A DNA stretch of 14,647 nucleotides, from positions 1 through 14,647 of the forward strand of contig CAKTPC010000047.1 in assembly GCA_934590505.1 (NCBI GenBank). The letters are read 5' to 3'. The stretch comes from an uncultured Oscillospiraceae bacterium (GTDB taxonomy: Bacteria; Bacillota; Clostridia; Oscillospirales; Oscillospiraceae). The position numbers were made by a program, and so were the translations under genes. The notes under the pieces are model-generated. The model was not told where the DNA came from. It saw only the letters and a list, made by a program, of their open reading frames with translations, and did not search any database. Shown here one piece after another: positions 7,051 through 13,967 of the stretch (positions are counted from its first letter, which is position 1; each line of letters begins with the position of its first letter).

Positions 7051-7500
7051 ATGGATATGAACAGTGATAAGAGCATAAGCCTTTCGCAGTGCTGCGTCGT
7101 GCTGTTTGCGCTGCTGCTTGCGGCGCTGGATATTGGGGGCTATTGGTTTGTCGGCTTCTTTATCCGCCTGCGCGGGATGGCCTGGCAGAGCGGTGTTCTG
7201 ATGCTCGTCTCAATATATACCGGCAGCGCTTTCGGCTGGGTGACGCTCTGGAAGCTGTGGAAGCTGCTGGGGAACATAAAGGCAGGGTGCGTCTTTGCGG
7301 ATGAGAATGTCCGCATCATGCGCACGGTGAGCCGCTGCTGCGTCGCCGCCGCCGTGATAAGTGCTCTCAGCGCTCTGTATTATGCGCCGTTCTTCGTGAT
7401 CGCGATGGCGGCGGCGTTCATGGCGCTGATCGTGCGCATCGTCAGAAACGTCTTTCAGACCGCGATAGGCATGAAGGACGAGTTGGACTATACCGTCTGA
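7051..7500 (+). CDS. DUF2975 family membrane protein
   Basis: Protein of 149 residues with four likely transmembrane helices (about 13-36, 47-70, 92-110 and 112-132) and short loops. The loop before helix 3, GCVFADENVRIMRTVS, is the conserved feature of DUF2975, which is about this size. AAGGAGGG (7037-7044) sits 6 bases before ATG 7051; a second ATG at 7057 is possible. The next gene encodes a small Cro/C1 regulator, the same pairing as Bacillus subtilis yoaS/yozG. The molecular function of DUF2975 is not known. The association suggests a membrane protein whose level is set by, or which signals to, its partner regulator. Confidence 0.85.
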   Translation: MDMNSDKSISLSQCCVVLFALLLAALDIGGYWFVGFFIRLRGMAWQSGVLMLVSIYTGSAFGWVTLWKLWKLLGNIKAGCVFADENVRIMRTVSRCCVAAAVISALSALYYAPFFVIAMAAAFMALIVRIVRNVFQTAIGMKDELDYTV

Positions 7501-7510
7501 GGTGCTGCGT

Positions 7511-7735
7511 ATGGAAATCGTAGTGAACCTCGATGTCATGATGGCAAAGCGCAAAATATCCGCGGGTGAGCTTGCCGAGCGCGTAGGCATAACACCGGCG
7601 AATCTATCCATCCTCAAGAACAACAAGGCAAAGGCCATCCGCTTCTCAACGCTCATGGCGCTGTGCCGGGAGCTCAACTGCCAGCCAGGCGACCTGCTGG
7701 AGTTCGTGGATGACGGGGGTGAAGCCAATGGATGA
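7511..7735 (+). CDS. YozG-like Cro/C1 (XRE) family transcriptional regulator
   Basis: Protein of 74 residues that is almost entirely one helix-turn-helix domain: an N-terminal VVNLDVMMAKRK segment, HTH about residues 18-38 (ELAERVGITPANLSILKN) and the conserved KAKAIRFSTL and LNCQPGDLLEF parts. This matches the short XRE group that includes B. subtilis YozG, with no sensor domain. ATG 7511 is preferred over GTG 7502 because GAGGTG (7499-7504) lies 6 bases upstream and GTG overlaps that site. It starts 10 bases after the DUF2975 stop and overlaps the next gene by 8 bp. The inferred role is autoregulation through the repeats at 6959-7005. Confidence 0.9.
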   Translation: MEIVVNLDVMMAKRKISAGELAERVGITPANLSILKNNKAKAIRFSTLMALCRELNCQPGDLLEFVDDGGEANG

Positions 7736-8990
7736 AAGAAACGAAAATACTCAGCCTGTCTTTACCGCGTCAAAGGCGGAGAAGTGCACGGCGCTGTTTA
7801 TGTACATTGCGGCTTATATCTATACCCTGACGACCGGCAGCCGCTGGGAACTCTGGCTTGCGGTATTTGTCGCGCTATTCGTGCTGATGGTCGAGTATCT
7901 TGACCGCGGTGTTCCGCGCTCGAAGGAGAGCTGGGTCTGGCTCGGCTGCGCCGTGCTCGTGACGGCCTGCACCGCCCTTGACCGAAGCCGGGTATGGGGT
8001 GAGTTTTACAGCATCGCCGCGGTGCATATCCTCGCCGTGTGGTGGGCGCTCTCCCGCGGAGGAGCGCTCATAGAAGGGGAGAGCGGACACCTGCTGCCGC
8101 TCGATGCGCTCAACGGCTTTGTGCGCATCCCGTTCGGAAACTTCTCTCTGCGTCTGCGCTGTGTCGGTGCGTGGATAAAGGACATGAGCCGCGGGAGAAA
8201 GAGCAATAAAAACACGGTCATTGCATCAATTTCCGCAATCGTTCTCGGTGTGCTGCTGCTCTGGTGGGCGGCATCGAGCCTTGCATCGGCTGACAGCGGC
8301 TTCGGCAGGATGGTCAGCGGTGTGCTTGACTCTCTGCGGATAAACCTCGGCACGGACTTCTGGGACTTCCTGTTCCGCCTTGCGGTGAGCCTGCCTGTCG
8401 GCGCTTATGTATTCGGCCTGATCGCAGGCACGGTGCGCCTGCCGAAAGAGAAACTCCAAGCACAGCGGGACGGCGTGAACGGCTTCCTCTTAAAGCTGCG
8501 CGTTGTGCCGAACGGCGTATGGGTCGCCGTGACGGCGGCCTTCACGGCGGTGTACCTGTTGTTCTTCATTGTACAGGGCTCATACCTTTTCGGCGCGTTT
8601 GCCCGCCGCCTGCCCGAAGGCTTCATCGTCTCGCAGTACGCGCGCGAGGGATTCTTTGAGCTTTGCCGGGTCATAGCAATAAACTTTACGCTCCTCTGGT
8701 TCATCACGCGCAGCGCGTCAAAGCCGGTGCGTGAGAGCCGCGCGGCAATGCTGATGTGTACTCTGCTGCTCATCGCGGGGGCGCTCTTCGCGGTGATCTC
8801 GATATCGAAGCTCTGCCTGTATATCTCCTGCTTCGGCTTCACGCCACTGCGCCTGCAAAGCTTCTGGCTCGCGCTCGTTATGCTCTGCGGCTGTGGCTGC
8901 GCAGTGTACTCTCTCTGGACGGGGAGGAAAAGCTTCCGTCTTTGGATGATGTTCGGCGCGGTCACGCTGTCGCTCTTGAGCGTATACTGA
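7728..8990 (+). CDS. DUF4173/DUF4153-type polytopic membrane protein
   Basis: Protein of 420 residues with about ten hydrophobic segments and few polar domains. The motif YAREGFFELC (304-313) followed by an IAINF helix, and the later GFTPLRLQSFW, are what I associate with DUF4173/DUF4153 proteins. ATG 7728 is used because GGGGGTG (7715-7721) lies 6 bases upstream. An in-frame ATG at 7710 has no site. The start overlaps the regulator gene by 8 bp, so the two are coupled. No catalytic motif is visible and the function is unknown. The operon suggests a membrane module with DUF2975 under control of the small HTH protein. No clear terminator follows before the next promoter. Confidence 0.8.
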   Translation: MDERNENTQPVFTASKAEKCTALFMYIAAYIYTLTTGSRWELWLAVFVALFVLMVEYLDRGVPRSKESWVWLGCAVLVTACTALDRSRVWGEFYSIAAVHILAVWWALSRGGALIEGESGHLLPLDALNGFVRIPFGNFSLRLRCVGAWIKDMSRGRKSNKNTVIASISAIVLGVLLLWWAASSLASADSGFGRMVSGVLDSLRINLGTDFWDFLFRLAVSLPVGAYVFGLIAGTVRLPKEKLQAQRDGVNGFLLKLRVVPNGVWVAVTAAFTAVYLLFFIVQGSYLFGAFARRLPEGFIVSQYAREGFFELCRVIAINFTLLWFITRSASKPVRESRAAMLMCTLLLIAGALFAVISISKLCLYISCFGFTPLRLQSFWLALVMLCGCGCAVYSLWTGRKSFRLWMMFGAVTLSLLSVY

Positions 8991-9000
8991 ACACCTCCGG

Positions 9001-9029
9001 TTGTTAACGCGGGAGTTTGCTGGTATAAT
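9001..9029 (+). promoter_or_regulatory. Sigma-A promoter with extended -10 before the MBL-fold gene
   Basis: -35 TTGTTA (9001-9006), 17-base spacer, TGG immediately before a perfect TATAAT (9024-9029), forming an extended -10. The remnant gene downstream therefore still has an intact promoter. Confidence 0.75.
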
Positions 9030-9060
9030 ACATGGCAAAAACGAAAAGGAGCGATGCAAT

Positions 9061-9552
9061 ATGCCGGAGATCAAAATACATATGTTCCACACAGGGAAGG
9101 TCTGCGTCGCGCCCGAGCTGCCTTTCGGCGGGGAGCGGTGCAGTACACTCAAGGCCTCGGGCGTGTTTGCAAAAAAATCGGCGCGGCTGTGGCTGCCCGT
9201 GTCGGCGTACCTCATCGAGTGCCCGCACGGAAAGCTGCTCTTTGATTGCGGCTGGCACCGCGACATGAGCCCGGGCGGAGTTTTTGATAAACGCGCGCAG
9301 ATCAAATCCCTCGGTTCGCTGCCGCTGTATATTACGAATCAGGGTGTCGTCGAAAAGGGCGCGGCCATTGATGAGCGGCTTGCGGACGTGGGTGTCAGCC
9401 CGGAGGAGCTTATTACCTCCGGCATTGCCGATGATAAGGCTGCGCAGAAGAAGTCGCTTGAGTGGATACGCGCGCAGAGCCTTGATGCAAACTGCGTCGA
9501 GTCGCTTGCAAACCATGACCCTGACGTACGGATGCACACAATTGAACTATGA
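9061..9552 (+). pseudogene. MBL-fold metallo-hydrolase with apparent in-frame internal deletion
   Basis: The frame gives 163 residues from ATG 9061, with AAGGAG (9046-9051) nine bases upstream. The N-terminal part (1-117) resembles the lactonase-like MBL-fold family: a strand with SAYLIECPHGKLLFDCG, then the insert up to LADVGVSPEEL. The C-terminal part, ITSGIADDKAAQKKSLEWIR to SLANHDPDV, resembles the end of the same family. Between them, right after Leu117, the expected TH.H.DH zinc motif and about 100 more residues are absent; such proteins are usually about 270-280 residues. The frame is kept across the junction near 9408-9414. Loss of the zinc ligands should remove hydrolase activity. 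It could be a recent deletion, an assembly artefact or, less likely, a new short protein. The family size is from memory. Confidence 0.7.
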
Positions 9553-9557
9553 AAAAC

Positions 9558-9587
9558 GGCCGTCCGATACCTGCGTATCGGGCGGCC
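9558..9587 (-). terminator. Convergent terminator between the MBL remnant and the MerR gene
   Basis: A 13-bp stem with one G-U pair, GGCCGTCCGATAC (9558-9570) against GTATCGGGCGGCC (9575-9587), closes a CTGC loop. Read on the minus strand it is followed by GTTTTTC, a good T tract for the MerR gene ending at 9598. On the plus strand only a weak TCTTT follows. Confidence 0.8.
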
Positions 9588-9597
9588 AAATCTTTGA

Positions 9598-10413
9598 TTA
9601 TGCCTTCTTCCTCACCGGGAAGCAGACCTCTGTGACGAACTCATCGGGGTTCTGTGTCTCGTGCGGGGAGACGTGATAGATGTTGAACATCGGCCCATCG
9701 CTCTCGTAGCCGTTTGCCTCTATCCATGTTGCGACTGCCGCAATCGCCTCATTCGTGAAGCGGTAGCTGCCCTTGAAGGTGCATCCCGCGTAGGTTACGG
9801 GCGGGAGCGTCTTGAACTTAACGTGCTCCGTGTCAGGGTAGTGCCCCTTCACGGTTTTCTGCGCCTCAACGTCGACGTCGACTTCCTTGTACTCACCGTC
9901 GTGGAAGGTCACGCTGCACAGGCAGGGGTCGGCTGGGGTGAGGTTCATCCCGGCCGTCTCCTCGCACAGCACGCCCCAAACCATTCCTTCGGCCTCATAG
10001 CGGGGTATCGTCATGCGCACGCAGGCGGCGTAACGCTCGGGCAGAGTTCTTATACTTACGGAGTGATCCATGTTTCCTTCCTTTCTCAGCCGCTTTCGGG
10101 CTGTGTCCAGAAGCCGCAGCTTTTCCTCGGTGTCGCTCGCGAGAGCGCGCAGCTCCGCCTGCCGTATGGCGTAGAAGCTGTCTAAGCGCTCCGGGTCGTC
10201 AAGTTTAAGCATCTCACCTATCGCGGCAAGGCTGAAGCCCATGTCGCGCAATGAGATTATCTTGCCTATCACCGTCAGCTGTGCCTCACTGTAATAGCGG
10301 TAGCCCGTGAAGCGGTCGATCTCTGCCGGTTCGAGCAGCCCTATCTCATCATAGTGGCGCAGCATGCGTACGCTGCATCTGGACAGTTTTGAAAAATCAC
10401 CTATTTTCAGCAT
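9598..10413 (-). CDS. MerR family transcriptional regulator with GyrI-like effector domain
   Basis: Protein of 271 residues. Residues 1-70 are a MerR winged HTH: LKIGDFSKLSRCSVRMLRHY, then the wing YDEIGLLEP...GYRYY. A helical dimerisation linker follows (about 71-112), and from about 118 to the end a GyrI-like/BmrR-type effector-binding domain (SIRTLPERYAACVRMTIP..., GMVWGVLCEE). Such proteins bind small lipophilic or cationic ligands and activate promoters with over-long spacers. The start is ATG (complement of 10411-10413), with GGAGGT 6 bases upstream. It ends with FPVRKKA at the convergent terminator. No export or resistance gene is adjacent, so the target may be its own promoter or a distant locus. 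The ligand is unknown. Confidence 0.92.
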   Translation of the reverse strand: MLKIGDFSKLSRCSVRMLRHYDEIGLLEPAEIDRFTGYRYYSEAQLTVIGKIISLRDMGFSLAAIGEMLKLDDPERLDSFYAIRQAELRALASDTEEKLRLLDTARKRLRKEGNMDHSVSIRTLPERYAACVRMTIPRYEAEGMVWGVLCEETAGMNLTPADPCLCSVTFHDGEYKEVDVDVEAQKTVKGHYPDTEHVKFKTLPPVTYAGCTFKGSYRFTNEAIAAVATWIEANGYESDGPMFNIYHVSPHETQNPDEFVTEVCFPVRKKA

Positions 10414-10452
10414 AGCGGTACCTCCGTGCTGTTCTTCCTTGAGCTCATGCGT

Positions 10453-10483
10453 ATAATAATGCCTTACACAGTGTCAGAGTCAA
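10453..10483 (-). promoter_or_regulatory. MerR-type promoter (19-bp spacer) of the regulator gene
   Basis: On the minus strand, -35 TTGACT (complement of 10478-10483) and -10 TATTAT (complement of 10453-10458) are separated by 19 bases, the long spacer typical of promoters activated by MerR proteins. The spacer contains the palindrome ACACTGTGT, a plausible operator centre. This suggests autoregulation. The spacing and palindrome are seen; the regulation is inferred from the family. Confidence 0.7.
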
Positions 10484-10565
10484 TAGGGAAAATTAAAACT
10501 TTTCTTTCCCATGAATAGGACAAAGCGCCGCGTATGTATACTTTTTTCGAGGGGGGATGCATGAC

Positions 10566-10841
10566 ATGATGTGCTATTTTTCCGAGCTGCGGTACAAGGA
10601 GGTCATCGATATACACACGGGCTTCCGCCTCGGCTATATCTGCGATGTGGAGCTTGACGACGCCGAAGGGCGCGTCGTCTCCCTCATAACGCCGGGACGC
10701 GCGAAGCTGTTCGGTCTGCTCGGACGCGAGGATGACTATGTGCTCCCGTGGAGTTGCATCGTCAAGGTCGGCAGCGATATAGTGCTTGTCGAGGCCAAGG
10801 GCGAATTTATGCGCCGCAAGCGGCAGCACCGGTTGTTTTAA
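10566..10841 (+). CDS. YlmC/YmxH family sporulation-associated protein (PRC-barrel-like)
   Basis: Protein of 91 residues: FSELRYKEVIDIHTGFRLGYICDVELD, then a beta-rich stretch with PGRAKLFGLLGREDDYVLPWSCIVKVG and a basic tail. This matches the YlmC/YmxH family, small PRC-barrel-like proteins of endospore formers annotated as sporulation proteins but of unclear mechanism. AGGGGGG (10550-10556) touches ATG 10557 but stands 9 bases before ATG 10566, so 10566 is preferred; 10569 is also possible. It lies alone between the divergent MerR promoter and the lipoprotein promoter, and no terminator is evident. Its presence supports, but does not prove, a spore-forming host. Confidence 0.85.
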   Translation: MMCYFSELRYKEVIDIHTGFRLGYICDVELDDAEGRVVSLITPGRAKLFGLLGREDDYVLPWSCIVKVGSDIVLVEAKGEFMRRKRQHRLF

Positions 10842-10855
10842 GATACAATAAACAG

Positions 10856-10884
10856 TTGGCAAATCAGGGCTTTTGCTATATAAT
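10856..10884 (+). promoter_or_regulatory. Sigma-A promoter of the lipoprotein gene
   Basis: -35 TTGGCA (10856-10861), 17-base spacer and perfect -10 TATAAT (10879-10884). It starts 15 bases after the YlmC-family stop. Confidence 0.8.
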
Positions 10885-10933
10885 ATAGTTTTAGTAAGAA
10901 TACAGATTAAACACCCTGATCCGGAGGTGCGCC

Positions 10934-11791
10934 ATGAGAAATAAGATCGCGCTGCTGCTTGCGGCGCTCATGCTTGCCTCGGCGCTGCTGTGCGGCTGCG
11001 GCGAGGAGAAAACGCTTGAGCCGTGGACGATGCCCGCCGTGGACGCAAAACCCACCGTGGAGCCGACGCCTGTCCCGACCTACGGCGGCGGGAGCCCTGA
11101 GGAATATATATGGAACAAGGCCGAGAGCTTTGATATGTCAGACCCCGGCGCCGCGCCCGAGAGCGTGCAGGAGACCATCAGCCATAACGACTGCTTGGCG
11201 CTCTTCCCATATAACTTCCTGCCGACGGCGCTCTTTACCGAGAGCTATTCCTCCTATCAGCGCCTTAACCGCCAAAAGACGAATCATGACGTGCTGCGTG
11301 ACCCGAACGACGGCGGCCTTGCGGAGCATTCGTATGCTGAGTTTATTTATCTGCCATCTAACCGCGATGAGACACGCGGCATTACCGTCATGGCGGAGCT
11401 GTGCAGCTATGACGCCGTGAGCGATATATACTTCCAGCGGCTCTATCCGCACATCAGCTACGCTGAGCAGGCAAAGCCGCAGTTGTCGAAGTATTATCTG
11501 GACAGCTTTGTTCTCGCCCGCTTCGGCGATGTGCGCCTGGCACAGATACTCAAGCTGCCGTCCAGCTCTTATTTTACCGACGCCGAGAAGGCAGCGGCAG
11601 ACGCTGCCGAGAACGGGGAGGAGTACGTGCCCGCACGCCAGATACTGCTGACGATCACCTGCGGGGAGAATATGAGCGACGAGGAGTTTATCTCCGCCGT
11701 GTGCACGCTGCTGAAGTTCAGCGACGGCAGCGAGATAACCGCCCCGGAGGAGAGCCGTCTGCCTGTCGCCGGGGAAAAAGGAGCCGCTTGA
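10934..11791 (+). CDS. Putative lipoprotein of unknown function
   Basis: Protein of 285 residues. The N-terminus is a lipoprotein signal peptide: a basic MRNK, a hydrophobic core rich in Leu/Ala, and the lipobox LCGC with Cys22 as the lipidated residue. A Pro/Thr/Glu-rich linker (about 24-52) follows, then a mature domain of about 230 residues (EYIWNKAESFDMSDPG through LLTITCGENMSDEEFISAV) with mixed composition and no catalytic motif I recognise. ATG 10934 has GGAGGTG (10923-10929) upstream. It is probably anchored to the outer face of the membrane. Its promoter makes it a single-gene unit. I cannot assign a family, and the neighbours do not suggest a role. Confidence 0.85.
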   Translation: MRNKIALLLAALMLASALLCGCGEEKTLEPWTMPAVDAKPTVEPTPVPTYGGGSPEEYIWNKAESFDMSDPGAAPESVQETISHNDCLALFPYNFLPTALFTESYSSYQRLNRQKTNHDVLRDPNDGGLAEHSYAEFIYLPSNRDETRGITVMAELCSYDAVSDIYFQRLYPHISYAEQAKPQLSKYYLDSFVLARFGDVRLAQILKLPSSSYFTDAEKAAADAAENGEEYVPARQILLTITCGENMSDEEFISAVCTLLKFSDGSEITAPEESRLPVAGEKGAA

Positions 11792-11820
11792 CGTCAAAAG
11801 AAGCTCGCACCGTTCCGCTT

Positions 11821-11919
11821 CCGCCTTGCGGCAAAAGCTGCACTATGCGATCTCTTTCTTCCTTTTCCACGCAAACCCGCGTTGCTGGGCTTTGCGTGGA
11901 GATTAGGCTGCTTTTGCGG
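11821..11919 (+). other. Structured intergenic segment between the lipoprotein gene and hflX
   Basis: GCAAAAGC (11831-11838) pairs with GCTTTTGC (11910-11917), extended inward by GC/GC pairs after one mismatch. It encloses CCACGCAAA (11867-11875) pairing with TTTGCGTGG (11891-11899), whose inner CCC/GGG (11876-11878, 11887-11889) continues the stem. A small CCGC-CTT-GCGG hairpin (11821-11831) competes with the outer stem. No strong T tract follows. It may be the lipoprotein 3' end, an hflX leader, a small RNA or a dispersed repeat. Confidence 0.4.
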
Positions 11920-11958
11920 CCTTAGAGTTTGTTTCATATTCAAATAATAAGGAGAACT

Positions 11959-13257
11959 ATGGAAAATACTGAGATAAAAAAAGAACGCGCTGTGCTTGCG
12001 GGCTTATCCGCCGCGAGCATGGACGAGCATGAGCGCTCGACCGAGGTGTCGATGGAGGAGCTTGCCGCCCTTGTAGAGACGGCGGGAGGAGAGACTGTCG
12101 CCATGCTCATGCAGAGCCGACCGACGCCCGACCCGCGCAGCTTCATCGGCGACGGCAAGGTCAGGGAAATGAAAGAGCTTATCGCGATGAACGACTGCGA
12201 CCTCGCTGTGTTCGACAACGAGCTCAGCCCATCGCAGATGCGCGTACTGTCCGAGGAGCTCGGCGTCAAGGTGCTCGACCGCTCCGGACTCATACTGGAT
12301 ATCTTTGCCCAGCGTGCCCAGACGCGCGAGGGTCAGCTTCAGGTCGAGCTTGCGCAGTATAAATATCTGCTCCCGCGCCTGACTGGTATGTGGACGCACC
12401 TTGTCCGTCAGACCGCCTCCGGCGGCTCGTCGCCTATCGGCACGCGCGGCCCCGGCGAAACTCAGCTTGAGACCGACCGCCGCCATATCCGCCGCAAGAT
12501 CCAGAAGCTTGAGGAGGAGCTGGCAGATGTGCGCAAGGTGCGGAGTACACAGCGCCGCAAGCGCGAGAAGAACGCCATGCCTGTCGTCGCCCTCGTGGGG
12601 TATACGAACGCGGGCAAGTCTACGCTGCTCAACTGTCTTACCGGCTCCGATATCCCCGCGAACGACCGCCTGTTTGACACCCTTGATACTACGACACGCC
12701 GCTTCCGCATCGACGAGACGCAGGAGGTGCTGCTCTCCGATACAGTCGGTTTTATTCGCAAACTGCCTACGCATCTTATCGAGGCTTTCAAGGCAACGCT
12801 TGAGGAGCTTAGCTATGCCGATGTGCTCCTGCACGTTATCGATATCTCAAACCCCGAATGGGAGGAGCAGGCGCGCGTTGTCGATTCGCTGATCCGTCAG
12901 CTCGGCGCGGAGGACACGCCCTGCATCCGTGTGTTCAACAAGTGCGACGCATATATCGGCATCCTGCCGCACGGGGAGAATATCGTCTGCATCTCCGCGC
13001 GCAGCGGCGAAGGGGCGAAGGAGCTTGTTGACACGCTCTCTGCCATGCTCGACCGCGGCAAGAAGCGCGTCACGCTGAAGATACCTTATGCTAACGCCGG
13101 TCTTGCCGACAGCCTCAACCGTGAGGCGCAGGTGCATTCCATGGAGTATACCGATTCCGGCATAGAGGCCGAGGTCACGGTCGGACCGGAGCTTTTCGGC
13201 AGGGTCAAGCAGTTCATCCCCGGCTACGTTGAACCCAAGGAGGAATGGGAGGATTGA
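11959..13257 (+). CDS. hflX: GTPase HflX
   Basis: Protein of 432 residues with the standard HflX layout. The N-terminal domain carries SRPTPDPRSFIGDGKV and ELSPSQMRVLSEELGVKVLDRSGLILDIFAQRA. The glycine-rich linker is SGGSSPIGTRGPGETQLETD. A coiled-coil segment precedes the G domain: G1 GYTNAGKS (214-221), G3 DTVGFI (261-266) and G4 NKCD (327-330). HflX binds the 50S subunit, splits stalled 70S ribosomes and helps recovery from heat or antibiotic stress. ATG 11959 has AAGGAG (11949-11954) 4 bases upstream; the frame is open back to 11929, but that start lacks a site. It overlaps the next gene by 4 bp. I found no convincing promoter directly upstream. Confidence 0.96.
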   Translation: MENTEIKKERAVLAGLSAASMDEHERSTEVSMEELAALVETAGGETVAMLMQSRPTPDPRSFIGDGKVREMKELIAMNDCDLAVFDNELSPSQMRVLSEELGVKVLDRSGLILDIFAQRAQTREGQLQVELAQYKYLLPRLTGMWTHLVRQTASGGSSPIGTRGPGETQLETDRRHIRRKIQKLEEELADVRKVRSTQRRKREKNAMPVVALVGYTNAGKSTLLNCLTGSDIPANDRLFDTLDTTTRRFRIDETQEVLLSDTVGFIRKLPTHLIEAFKATLEELSYADVLLHVIDISNPEWEEQARVVDSLIRQLGAEDTPCIRVFNKCDAYIGILPHGENIVCISARSGEGAKELVDTLSAMLDRGKKRVTLKIPYANAGLADSLNREAQVHSMEYTDSGIEAEVTVGPELFGRVKQFIPGYVEPKEEWED

Positions 13258-13880
13258 GCGAGTATTATATCCCCTCCGTCCCGGGTGAGGCCGAGTTCAC
13301 CGAGAAGCGCTCGCGCTTTCTTGGGCATGTTCGCTGCGTCGAGACAGAGGATGAGGCCAAGACCTTCGTCGCCGAAATGAAGAAGAAGTACTATGACGCG
13401 CGGCACAACTGCTGGTGCTATATCATCAGAAACGGCGCCGAGCGCTACAGTGACGACGGTGAGCCGCAGGGCACCGCCGGTATTCCTATGCTTGAGGTGC
13501 TGCGCCGCCAGAACATGACCAATTGCGTCTGTGTCGTCACGCGTTATTTCGGCGGTGTCTTACTCGGCGCGGGCGGGCTGCTGCGTGCGTATACGAAAAG
13601 CGCTGGGGACGCGCTCGCCGCGGCGGGGACTTCGGTCGTGCGCCCATGGTCGTGCATGGATGTGCCGTGCTCGTATTCCGGTGCGGAGCGTTTAAAGACC
13701 GAGTGCGCCGCGATGGGAGGCATCGTCGAGGATGTGGAGTATTCATCCAGCGTCACGCTCAAAGTGCTTATCCCGGCAGAGACTGAAGCGGACTTTACTG
13801 CGCACATCTTCGATATCAGCGGCGGAACAGTGAGCCCGCTCAAAACCGGAGAGACGCACAGAGCCGTGAGAATAAAATGA
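13254..13880 (+). CDS. yigZ: YigZ/IMPACT family protein (UPF0029 plus DUF1949)
   Basis: Protein of 208 residues. The N-terminal UPF0029/IMPACT domain shows FTEKRSRFLGHV, HNCWCYIIRNG, YSDDGEPQGTAG (65-76) and VVTRYFGGVLLGAGGL (94-109). The C-terminal half is the DUF1949-like ferredoxin-fold domain. Bacterial members are linked to translation or RNA, but the exact activity is not settled. The start is TTG 13254, which overlaps the hflX stop as TTGA. AGGAGG (13238-13243) is 10 bases before it, and the resulting N-terminus, MSEYYIPS, fits the family. The alternative ATG 13245 is one base from the same site and so less likely. Coupling to hflX suggests a shared translation-related role, which is inference. 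Confidence 0.92.
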   Translation: MSEYYIPSVPGEAEFTEKRSRFLGHVRCVETEDEAKTFVAEMKKKYYDARHNCWCYIIRNGAERYSDDGEPQGTAGIPMLEVLRRQNMTNCVCVVTRYFGGVLLGAGGLLRAYTKSAGDALAAAGTSVVRPWSCMDVPCSYSGAERLKTECAAMGGIVEDVEYSSSVTLKVLIPAETEADFTAHIFDISGGTVSPLKTGETHRAVRIK

Positions 13881-13909
13881 TAGAACCAATATTCAGCATA
13901 GAATCAAAA

Positions 13910-13951
13910 AAACACCTCACTGTCGGTTTGATAACCGACGGTGAGGTGTTT
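13910..13951 (+). terminator. Bidirectional terminator between yigZ and the ROK-like gene
   Basis: AACACCTCAC-T-GTCGGTT (13911-13928) pairs with AACCGAC-G-GTGAGGTGTT (13933-13950) through 18 pairs including one T-G, around a TGAT loop, with an outer A-T pair. The minus strand is followed by a run of seven T, and the plus strand by a T-rich stretch ending in GTTTTTG. It serves the convergent hflX-yigZ and ROK-like units. Confidence 0.9.
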
Positions 13952-13967
13952 GATTATTATGTTTTTG

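Noticed and set aside
8991..9020. Terminator after the DUF4173/DUF4153-type gene
   Set aside because: Only a 4-bp CTCC/GGAG pairing is possible and there is no T tract.
11845..11925. 26-codon ATG-to-TAG frame upstream of hflX as a leader peptide
   Set aside because: There is no ribosome binding site before the ATG, the frame simply passes through the inverted repeats, and no antibiotic-attenuator layout (alternating terminator with T tract) is visible.
11914..11942. Promoter TTGCGG - 17 - TATTCA for hflX
   Set aside because: The -10 matches only half of the consensus and the -35 lies inside an inverted repeat arm; too weak to list.
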